NCBI GenBank assembly: GCA_913058165.1
Contig: CAJXQV010000051.1
Coordinates: forward strand, 1 to 7,713
From: an uncultured Chromatiales bacterium
Lineage (GTDB): Bacteria > Pseudomonadota > Gammaproteobacteria > Steroidobacterales > GCA-2729495
Length of the DNA: 7,713 bases
Direction: 5' to 3'
Under the pieces are notes generated by a model. The model saw only the letters and a program-made list of their open reading frames with translations. It made no database searches and was not told the DNA's origin. Positions 1 through 5,379 of this stretch are shown here, piece after piece. The translations under genes and the position numbers were made by a program. Every line of letters begins with the position of its first letter. Positions within the stretch are counted from its first letter, which is position 1.

Positions 1-39
1 AGTAGATCGTCGGCAGCGTCAGATGTGTATAAGAGACAG
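1..39 (+). other. Untrimmed Nextera read-1 adapter (synthetic)
   Basis: Bases 7-20 (TCGTCGGCAGCGTC) followed by 21-39 (AGATGTGTATAAGAGACAG) are exactly the Illumina Nextera read-1 adapter and the 19-bp Tn5 mosaic end. Bases 1-6 (AGTAGA) match the last six bases of the Nextera i5 index 504 as I remember it (AGAGTAGA), which is where an index would sit. This is library sequence and not genome. Biological sequence starts at about base 40. Confidence 0.98.
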
Positions 40-341
40 AAAATAAACTGGGCGGTTTCCAGATTGTCGATGGCGATTACCTGCCTATCGTTAAAGTAGC
101 ACCCATCTATCCGCGTCGTGCCATGACCCGCGGTGTGGAAGGCGACTGTCTCATTGAGTATACCGTGACCTCGGCGGGCGCAGTTCGTGACCCGACGGTT
201 GTTGAATGCTCAAGCAGTCTGTTTGCCAGGGCATCGTTAAACGCTGTATTGAGGTTTAAGTACAAGCCTCGTGTCGTTGATGGCAATCCGATTGAAGTGC
301 CGGGGGTACGTCATGTCATTACCTATAAGCTGGAGGACTAA
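40..341 (+). CDS. tonB: TonB energy transducer, C-terminal domain (5'-partial)
   Basis: The frame is open from the adapter junction, and the first whole codon is at 42. It gives 99 residues ending at the TAA at 339-341. TonB carries proton-motive energy from ExbB/ExbD in the inner membrane to TonB-dependent outer-membrane receptors; its C-terminal domain binds the receptor TonB box in the periplasm. The visible part is typical of that domain: DGDYLPIVKVAPIYPRRA, then a GVEG turn, the IEYTVTSAGAVRDPTVVE strands, and FKYKPRVVDGNPIEVPGV with a short tail. The YP-x-RA and Y-KP-x-V-x-G-x-P signatures are the recognisable elements. The in-frame ATG at 123 is internal to the domain and is not the start. 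The N-terminal anchor and proline-rich spacer are missing because the contig ends here. The TPR gene follows 3 bp after the stop. Assignment to the TonB2-like subclass rests on that neighbour. Confidence 0.9.
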
Positions 342-344
342 CGG

Positions 345-1715
345 ATGAACTCAGTAGCATATTCACCAAAGTCGGCTGGTTTATCAGTTGCCATGATTAG
401 GTCTCTTATTTTTGTCAGCCTGTGCGCATTGATGTTTGCGCTCACGACACCCTCCGTATCAGCGCAGGAAAGTGGTGAGAAAGAAAAGCGTGAGACCACA
501 AAAACAGGCTCAATGAGCGAGCGGGTATACAAGCGTCTTTCAGAAGCTCAGGCACTTGCGGCCCCCGAAGATGAATCTATGGAACCTGATTTTGCTGCCG
601 CAGAAGCTCAGCTCAAGGAAATCGCCGCGCTGAAAGGCCTCTCCGAATACGAAGAAGCTCAGCTGTATAACTTCTATGGCTTTATTTATTACAGTCAGGA
701 GAAGTACCAGCAGAGTATTCAGGCCTACGAAAAAGTTATCGCACTGCAAGAGATACCGCCCGGTCTGCGTAATCAGGTTATCTACACTCTGGCACAGCTT
801 AAGTTCACCACGGAGCAGTATCAAGAAGCCATTGACCTGCTCACTAACTGGCTGAATACACAAGAGAACCCGGGCCCAGAACCCTATATTCTTATTGCCA
901 CCGGTTACTACCAGTTAGAAGAGATTGACAAGATTATCCCTCCGGTAGAAAAGGCCATGGCTATCGCGCAAGAGCGTGGTACCAAGACCAAAGAGCAGTG
1001 GTGGTTGCTGTTACGCGTAGCGTACTGGGAGAAAGGCGACAACAAGAAGGTTCGTGACATTCTTCAGGTATTGGTGACCAACTGGCCCAAGAAAGAATAC
1101 TGGTCACAGTTGTCTGCTGTTTATGGTGAGTTAGATGATGAGCCGAAGCAGCTCTCTGCATTTGCATCAGCTTATGACCAGAACCTGTTAACGACTAATT
1201 CTGAACTGCTCCAAATTGCTCAGCTGTATCTGGCTAATGATGTGCCTTACAAGGCTGCAAAAATACTTGAGAAGGGTTTTGCGGATGGTGATGTCGAACG
1301 CAATGCGAAGAACCTGCGATTGTATTCTCAGTCATGGGCATTGGCGCGTGAGGATCGGCGTGCAATTGCCCCGTTGAAAGAAGCTGCAAAGCTATCGCCT
1401 GATGGCGAGCTTGATATTCGTCTGGCGCAGTCTTACCTGAACCTGGGTGAGTACAAAAGCTGTGCCAGCGCGGCACGCAAGGGTCTTAAGAAAGGCGACC
1501 TGAAGCGTGACGATATCAGCAATATGATTCTCGGCATGTGTCTGTTTGAAACCGATGACCTTGTTGATGCGAAAGCAGCTTTTCGTAAAGCGAAGAAAGA
1601 CGAGCGCAGTAGCAAAGGCGCTGAGCAGTGGATTCTCTACATTACGAGCGAAGAAGAGCGTATTGAACGACTCGAGCGCTCAATGCGTGAGTTGCAGATA
1701 GAGACAGTAAGCTAA
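345..1715 (+). CDS. Periplasmic TPR-repeat protein of a TonB-type operon
   Basis: This is a 456-residue protein with an N-terminal export signal and helical repeats. The chosen ATG has a strong Shine-Dalgarno (GGAGGA, 332-337) seven bases upstream that overlaps the end of tonB. Residues 17-40 form a signal peptide (MIRSLIFVSLCALMF...SVSA) with a likely cleavage after Ala40. The Met17 codon (393) would give a more conventional signal length but lacks an obvious ribosome site. Recognisable TPR-like units lie at about 101-134 (GFIYYSQEKYQQSIQAYEKV), 143-172 and 181-210, and again at about 355-420 (SYLNLGEYKSCASAARKG; FETDDLVDAKAAFRKA). The middle (about 215-320) is helical with weaker repeats, and the C-terminus (436-451) looks like a short charged helix. 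A TPR protein directly after tonB is a known feature of TonB2-type operons in gammaproteobacteria, where it assists TonB-dependent uptake. That role is inferred here from position and domain type. Confidence 0.85.
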   Translation: MNSVAYSPKSAGLSVAMIRSLIFVSLCALMFALTTPSVSAQESGEKEKRETTKTGSMSERVYKRLSEAQALAAPEDESMEPDFAAAEAQLKEIAALKGLSEYEEAQLYNFYGFIYYSQEKYQQSIQAYEKVIALQEIPPGLRNQVIYTLAQLKFTTEQYQEAIDLLTNWLNTQENPGPEPYILIATGYYQLEEIDKIIPPVEKAMAIAQERGTKTKEQWWLLLRVAYWEKGDNKKVRDILQVLVTNWPKKEYWSQLSAVYGELDDEPKQLSAFASAYDQNLLTTNSELLQIAQLYLANDVPYKAAKILEKGFADGDVERNAKNLRLYSQSWALAREDRRAIAPLKEAAKLSPDGELDIRLAQSYLNLGEYKSCASAARKGLKKGDLKRDDISNMILGMCLFETDDLVDAKAAFRKAKKDERSSKGAEQWILYITSEEERIERLERSMRELQIETVS

Positions 1716-1721
1716 GCTCGT

Positions 1722-2042
1722 ATGCCAAAAATTATCTATGTTCAGCGTTCTGGCGAACGACAATCAGTTGATGTTCCTGTCGGTCATTCCCTCATGGAAG
1801 GCGCTATAGATCACAATGTTTCAGGTATTGTTGGGGAATGCGGCGGCGCCTGCGCCTGTGCTACCTGTCACGCATACATCGGCTCTGAGTGGCTAGGCAA
1901 ATTGCCACCACTCGATGACATGGAAGATGCCATGTTGGACGCAGCAGCAGACCGCCGTGAAAATAGCCGCCTGACCTGTCAGATTCAGGTCACTGAAGAG
2001 CTCGATGGTTTGTTGCTCGAAGTGGCCGATAACCACCTTTGA
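1722..2042 (+). CDS. [2Fe-2S] ferredoxin, putidaredoxin/adrenodoxin type
   Basis: This 106-residue soluble electron carrier is full length for the class. The cluster ligands are visible as Cys40, Cys46, Cys49 (C-x5-C-x2-C in GECGGACACATCHAY) and Cys86 (RLTCQI). The spacing is almost identical to putidaredoxin (39, 45, 48, 86). An additional cysteine, Cys44, lies inside the cluster loop. The acidic DDMEDAMLDAA segment (65-76) corresponds to the partner-binding helix of adrenodoxin-type ferredoxins. Family members pass electrons one at a time from an NAD(P)H-ferredoxin reductase to cytochrome P450s or other oxygenases. A variant class serves iron-sulfur cluster assembly, but no isc genes are present to suggest that. 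No P450 or reductase is seen in the window, so the partner is unknown. It starts 6 bp after the TPR gene with no strong ribosome site, suggesting translation coupled to the TPR gene. Confidence 0.92.
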   Translation: MPKIIYVQRSGERQSVDVPVGHSLMEGAIDHNVSGIVGECGGACACATCHAYIGSEWLGKLPPLDDMEDAMLDAAADRRENSRLTCQIQVTEELDGLLLEVADNHL

Positions 2043-2049
2043 TTTATTC

Positions 2050-2073
2050 TAGCTGCTCTGGCCTGAGCAGCTA
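2050..2073. terminator. Perfect 9-bp hairpin in the convergent gap
   Basis: TAGCTGCTC (2050-2058) and GAGCAGCTA (2065-2073) are exact inverted repeats around a 6-base loop (TGGCCT). The hairpin lies 8 bp after the ferredoxin stop, between convergent genes, which is where a two-way transcription stop is expected. Neither side carries a proper U-tract, so it is not a classical intrinsic terminator. It may instead act as a 3'-end stabilising hairpin. Confidence 0.5.
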
Positions 2074-2108
2074 TCCCCGATAAAATCCGCGATCAACCTT
2101 CTGGATAA

Positions 2109-2123
2109 AGGGGTCAGACCCCT
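2109..2123. repeat. Perfect 15-bp palindrome AGGGGTC-A-GACCCCT
   Basis: Seven-base arms (2109-2115 and 2117-2123) are perfectly complementary around A2116. The palindrome contains the TGA stop and the last codons of the TauE-type gene read on the minus strand. GGGGTCAGACCCC is a motif I recall recurring between genes in gammaproteobacterial genomes, so this could be one copy of a dispersed palindromic repeat. It could also fold as a 6-bp stem with a CAG loop and, on the minus strand, is followed by TTTAT. Only one copy is present in this window. Confidence 0.45.
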
Positions 2124-2944
2124 AGTGAGCTGGCCAGCATTTTGACCGACGTTAAGCCCAGAAATATTGCGAAGGCATTGCGCAGGGCTTTCTGGCTCAA
2201 TGCGTGAGCAAGCTTTGCACCCCAGGGCACGGCCAGCGTCGTGAGCGGAACAATCAAAGCGAACCCAATCAGGCTCACATAACCAGCGCTGTAAGGGGGT
2301 AGGTTTGGTGCGTTCCAGCCGGCGATAATAAAGCCGATAAAACCAGGCACCGCAATAACCAATCCAAACCCTGCGGAAGTACCGACGGCGCGGTGTATAG
2401 GTGTACCGAATAGGGTTAGCGCTGGCACGCTGATAGTGCCGCCACCGATGCCCATCATCGCAGAGACCGTGCCGATAAATGCCGGCAGGGGTATAGACGC
2501 TAAGCCCTTAGGCAGCTGCTGTGCCAATCGCCACTCGGGGTTGCCGAAAGCCATATAGAGCGAAGCGCTTAGGCCAACCGTGCCGAAAATAGCGGTGAGC
2601 ACGCCTACGTCAGCTTTAGACGCGAGCCAGGTGCCGAGAATAACGCCGACAACAATCGCCGGAGCCCATGCCTTGAAGAGCCCTAGGTCAAAGCCGCCAC
2701 GTTCCTGATGGGCACGGACGGAGCGAATGCTGGTAGGCACAATTGTGGCAAGCGAGGTACCGACAGCAAGATGCATCTTTACATCCGGGTCGATACCAAT
2801 GTAGCTAAAGATGTAATACAGAGCAGGCACTATAACGATACCGCCGCCGATGCCGAGCAATCCGGCCAGAATACCGGCAGCAATACCTGCTGCGGCGAGC
2901 ATTGGGATCATCCAGAGAAGAATATCGGTGTCATTGCCGAGCAT
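2114..2944 (-). CDS. TauE/SafE-family membrane transporter (COG0730 type)
   Basis: This 276-residue polytopic inner-membrane protein has about eight predicted hydrophobic segments (roughly 8-28, 34-52, 58-72, 92-108, 112-132, 152-178, 190-240, 254-272). The family signature appears as an internal duplication: LAGLLGIGGGIVIVPAL at about 26-42 followed by HLAVGTSLA (58-66), and SAMMGIGGGTISVPAL at about 161-176 followed by HRAVGTSAG (184-192). Characterised relatives export or import small organic anions such as sulfite, sulfoacetate or sulfolactate; many are of unknown specificity. The ATG at 2944 has a GAGGCG ribosome site (2951-2956) about seven bases upstream. It begins 30 bp after the VOC gene, so the two probably share a transcript. 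The last codons and the TGA fall within the GGGGTC palindrome, so the extreme C-terminus may have been altered by that element. The substrate cannot be assigned; context suggests an acid handled by the neighbouring CoA enzymes. Confidence 0.88.
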   Translation of the reverse strand: MLGNDTDILLWMIPMLAAAGIAAGILAGLLGIGGGIVIVPALYYIFSYIGIDPDVKMHLAVGTSLATIVPTSIRSVRAHQERGGFDLGLFKAWAPAIVVGVILGTWLASKADVGVLTAIFGTVGLSASLYMAFGNPEWRLAQQLPKGLASIPLPAFIGTVSAMMGIGGGTISVPALTLFGTPIHRAVGTSAGFGLVIAVPGFIGFIIAGWNAPNLPPYSAGYVSLIGFALIVPLTTLAVPWGAKLAHALSQKALRNAFAIFLGLTSVKMLASSLGV

Positions 2945-2974
2945 GTTTGCGCCTCGATAAGGTTGCTGTATAAA

Positions 2975-3853
2975 CTAAATATGAATTAATTCGATGAGTT
3001 CGCCGGCGGCGCCGGTGGTGCAGGTTGCGGCATGGCCACCATAAGGCACGCCCTCGCAAGTGATCGCCTGCGGACCGGCAGCCGCGCTGCTGCGGAAGCT
3101 CACCATTGCGATACCGGGCGGCAGTAGATCCGGATCGGATTTTCTCGGGCCAGCTTGTTCCGGCAGTTCATCAACCTCAATCATGCACTGATCGTTAATG
3201 CTCAGTGCCGAAATGGGGTAACGATGTTCGATCGATAGACCAAACGCTTTTGATGCGACTGTGATACGTGACTCCATTACAGGAGCCGGCGTAATATCGA
3301 ACTGCTGCGCGTAGCTTTCAATCATGGCGTTAATATCACCGCCACCCAGAATCACAATAAAGGTGTTATCGACAAAACATGTCGATGTGGGCAGGTCCAT
3401 GCCGGGAATTGGCGCCTTCAATTCTGTCATGTAGAGAATTTCATTGGCAGGGCCGCGAAGCTGCATTGCCCGGATATCATCGGTAAATGACAGGTTCTTC
3501 GGTTCGCCCAGGATTTCAAAATCGCCGTCAACCAATTGCTCGGCCAGAGCGTCAACGTTTTCAACCAGAACTTCCGAAGCGTTCCAGCCCCAGGTGGTCA
3601 GTGGAACGTAGCTCGGGTCAGCAGGGCGTTCGATAAAACGGAACACAAAATCAGATCCGGATGCAGGCTCCATGATCAGCGTTTGCGCACCTGCCATACC
3701 CTTGGTGCCCCAAAGCGCAGCTTGCGCTTCGCTGACGGTACCCGTTTCACTCACCCGGTAATTGAAGTTGCGGCTGTAGGCCCGCTCGATAGCATCGAGA
3801 TCAGGCGCCGATACGGTGACGCAAGCAATTTTGCCAAGCTGTGATGTGCTCAT
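2975..3853 (-). CDS. VOC-superfamily (glyoxalase/dioxygenase fold) two-domain protein
   Basis: The protein has 292 residues and two tandem VOC modules. Module one spans about 5-145: a first strand GKIACVTVSAPDLD, the repeat boundary GWNASEVLVENVDALAEQL (89-107) and the closing strand RGPANEILYMTEL. Module two spans about 157-292: FIVILGGGDINAMIESYAQQF, a central MIEVDELP and the closing GELIELIHI. This double layout is typical of bacterial glyoxalase/extradiol-dioxygenase-like proteins. Metal-dependent members carry a His in the first strand of each module. Here the equivalent of the first is Cys11, and no His is seen in the second, whereas closing-strand glutamates (Glu138, Glu285) are present. 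Catalysis by the usual two-His/Glu metal site is therefore doubtful. It is the first gene after the CoA-transferase terminator and probably starts its own unit with the TauE-type gene. The ATG at 3853 has only a weak ribosome site (GAGCG). Its role is unassigned: an isomerase/epimerase-like or binding function is possible. Confidence 0.75.
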   Translation of the reverse strand: MSTSQLGKIACVTVSAPDLDAIERAYSRNFNYRVSETGTVSEAQAALWGTKGMAGAQTLIMEPASGSDFVFRFIERPADPSYVPLTTWGWNASEVLVENVDALAEQLVDGDFEILGEPKNLSFTDDIRAMQLRGPANEILYMTELKAPIPGMDLPTSTCFVDNTFIVILGGGDINAMIESYAQQFDITPAPVMESRITVASKAFGLSIEHRYPISALSINDQCMIEVDELPEQAGPRKSDPDLLPPGIAMVSFRSSAAAGPQAITCEGVPYGGHAATCTTGAAGELIELIHI

Positions 3854-3916
3854 GTGTTTCGCTCAGTTGTGTAATGCAGTGACAATAGCTGACTTGGGTA
3901 AGCCAGCATCGCCGAC

Positions 3917-3947
3917 AAAAAAGCCCCTGCCTTTACGACAGAGGCTT
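3917..3947 (-). terminator. Rho-independent terminator of the CoA-transferase gene
   Basis: Read on the minus strand, AAGCCTCTG (3947-3939) pairs with CAGGGGCTT (3929-3921) as a 9-bp stem with a single G-U pair and a 9-base loop. It runs into six consecutive U residues (A's at 3917-3922 on the plus strand). It lies 14 bp downstream of the CoA-transferase stop codon and upstream of the VOC gene. It therefore separates the CoA-transferase transcript from the VOC/TauE unit, which must have a promoter or read-through of its own in 3854-3916. Confidence 0.85.
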
Positions 3948-3961
3948 TCCCGGTTCGGCTT

Positions 3962-5176
3962 TTAGATGATCTCGCGTTCTTTAAGATCAGCCAGTTCGGC
4001 ATCTGTTTTGTTCAGCACGTTTTTATACACTTGTTCGTTGTGCTCGCCCAGTTCCGGTGCGGGGGTGCGGATTCCGCCGGGAGTTGCAGAAAGCTTTGGG
4101 GCGACATTCTGCATTTTGAGTTCACCAAACACAGGGTGCTGAGTTGTAACAATAGCTTCGCGAGCCCTGAAGTGCGCGTCCTCAAGCATGTCAGGCGTGC
4201 GGTAGATTTTGCCGGAAGGAATTCCGAATTCCTCCATCCGTGCTTCGATGTCTGCGGCGGCGAGCGTTTTCGTCCATTCAGCAATAATGTCATCCAGTTC
4301 CTTCTGCGTATCACCACTAGCAATATGCGTGGCGTAACGCGGGTCCTCAGAGAGTTCTGGGCGGCCCATGGCTTCAGCAAGTCGTTTGAACACAGTGTCC
4401 TGATTAGCCGCAATAAGAATGAAGGTGCCATCGCTAGTGGGGTATACATTGGAAGGGGCAACGTTCGGCAAAATAGCGCCGGTGCGTTCGCGGATGTAAC
4501 CCGCCTGATCGTATTCGGTAACCAATGACTCCATCATGTTCAGCACGGCTTCATAAATGGCTGAGTCAACCACCTGACCCTCGCCGGTCGTGTTGCGATG
4601 GTGCAGAGCAGAAAGCGCTCCAATGCACGCAAAGGTTGCCGCAAGTGTGTCGCCAATACTAATGCCCATGCGACTCGGGGGCGTTGATGGATCGCCGCAC
4701 ACATAGCGCAGACCGCCCATGGCTTCACCGATAGCACCGAAGCCGGCACGTTTTGAGTAAGGGCCGGTCTGACCGTAACCTGATACCCGAATCATGATCA
4801 GCTTGGGATTAATCTTTTTGAGTTCTTCGTACGAGAGACCCCATCGCTCCATAGTCCCCGGGCGAAAGTTCTCAAGTAGAAAGTCAGCTTGCTCAATCAG
4901 TTCGCGTGCCAGAGCCTGACCTTCTTGTTCACGCAGATTAATAGTCACAGACTTTTTATTGCGCGCAATGGTTGGCCACCACAATGATTTGCCATGCGCC
5001 TTCTCACGACCCCAGCCGCGCATTGGGTCACCCTGATTGGGGGGCTCAACCTTAATTACTTCTGCGCCAAAGTCGCCCAATAGTTGTCCACAGAACGGTC
5101 CGGCGAGCAGGGTGCCCATCTCGATCACCCTAAGTCCAGCCAAAGGGCCGCGATTCGGTATTTCTTCCGTTGTCAT
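3962..5176 (-). CDS. Class III CoA-transferase (CaiB/BaiF family)
   Basis: At 404 residues this is full length for family III CoA-transferases, which move CoA between acyl-CoA and carboxylic acids in the cytoplasm through a mixed anhydride on an aspartate. The N-terminal nucleotide/CoA fold is clear: LAGLRVIEMGTLLAGPFCGQ, LLGDFGAEVIKVEPP (33-46), and RNKKSVTINLREQEG (72-86). The catalytic aspartate is most likely Asp176 in SRMGISIGD. Further family marks are ENFRPGTMERWGL (102-114), GYGQTGPY (133-140), HHRNTTGEGQVVDSAIYEA, and a C-terminal PAPELGEHNEQV (about 376-387). Family members include formyl-CoA, carnitine, succinyl-CoA:malate and succinate-hydroxymethylglutarate CoA-transferases. Substrate cannot be read from sequence, but the divergent HMG-CoA lyase-like gene makes a 3-hydroxy-3-methylglutarate-like acid a reasonable guess. 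The ATG at 5176 has a good ribosome site (TAAGGA, 5183-5188) six bases upstream. The gene is transcribed alone, with a terminator directly after it. Confidence 0.93.
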   Translation of the reverse strand: MTTEEIPNRGPLAGLRVIEMGTLLAGPFCGQLLGDFGAEVIKVEPPNQGDPMRGWGREKAHGKSLWWPTIARNKKSVTINLREQEGQALARELIEQADFLLENFRPGTMERWGLSYEELKKINPKLIMIRVSGYGQTGPYSKRAGFGAIGEAMGGLRYVCGDPSTPPSRMGISIGDTLAATFACIGALSALHHRNTTGEGQVVDSAIYEAVLNMMESLVTEYDQAGYIRERTGAILPNVAPSNVYPTSDGTFILIAANQDTVFKRLAEAMGRPELSEDPRYATHIASGDTQKELDDIIAEWTKTLAAADIEARMEEFGIPSGKIYRTPDMLEDAHFRAREAIVTTQHPVFGELKMQNVAPKLSATPGGIRTPAPELGEHNEQVYKNVLNKTDAELADLKEREII

Positions 5177-5225
5177 TGTTGTTCCTTAAAGAAAGCTAAT
5201 TACCCGCGAATTAACGCGATGCGCC

Positions 5226-5231
5226 ATAATA
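5226..5231 (-). promoter_or_regulatory. Possible -10 box for the CoA-transferase gene
   Basis: On the minus strand the hexamer TATTAT is a good -10 match about 50 bp upstream of the CoA-transferase start. No convincing -35 hexamer lies at 16-18 bp, so if used it would probably need an activator. Tentative. Confidence 0.25.
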
Positions 5232-5248
5232 CAGTTTCAGATCAAGTG

Positions 5249-5261
5249 TGCGGCATCCGCA
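5249..5261. promoter_or_regulatory. Inverted repeat TGCGG-CAT-CCGCA
   Basis: Perfect 5-bp arms lie around a 3-base spacer in the divergent control region, just upstream of the possible CoA-transferase -10 box. It could be a regulator site. Five-base arms occur by chance often enough in 200 bp that this alone is weak. Confidence 0.25.
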
Positions 5262-5296
5262 ATCCTGTCTTGTACGCATTATGAGTCGGCCGAAAA

Positions 5297-5309
5297 TGGC
5301 TTAAAGCCA
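5297..5309. promoter_or_regulatory. 13-bp palindrome TGGCTT-A-AAGCCA, possible operator
   Basis: Perfect 6-bp arms are centred on A5303, close to the middle of the gap between the divergent start codons and just upstream of the candidate -35 element of the lyase gene. The position suits an activator or a shared regulator of both directions. No regulator gene is present in the window, so the binding protein is unknown. Confidence 0.35.
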
Positions 5310-5318
5310 GTGTTGCGG

Positions 5319-5346
5319 TTGTATCGGCACGGGCATTATATACAAT
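5319..5346 (+). promoter_or_regulatory. Candidate sigma-70 promoter for the lyase gene
   Basis: TTGTAT (5319-5324) and TACAAT (5341-5346, five of six consensus bases) are separated by 16 bp. The predicted start of transcription is around 5353, about 27 bp before the GTG start. An alternative pairing is TTGCGG (5313-5318) with TATATA (5337-5342) at 18 bp. Confidence 0.45.
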
Positions 5347-5358
5347 ATCTCGATTGAA

Positions 5359-5369
5359 CTAACCGTTAG
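5359..5369. promoter_or_regulatory. CTAAC-C-GTTAG dyad, possible repressor operator
   Basis: Perfect 5-bp arms are centred on C5364. It lies just downstream of the candidate promoter's start point and overlaps the ribosome-binding region of the lyase gene, where a bound repressor would block initiation or elongation. CTAAC/GTTAG-type dyads are common among TetR-family operators; that link is by resemblance only. Confidence 0.4.
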
Positions 5370-5379
5370 GCGAAAATGC

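Noticed and set aside
123..341. Small 72-residue gene starting at the ATG at 123
   Set aside because: The frame is open further upstream and the codons before it encode the start of the TonB C-terminal domain, so the ATG is internal.
4031..4528. 165-residue plus-strand open frame
   Set aside because: Lies opposite the CoA-transferase, whose motifs are continuous through this region; composition is that of an antisense shadow.
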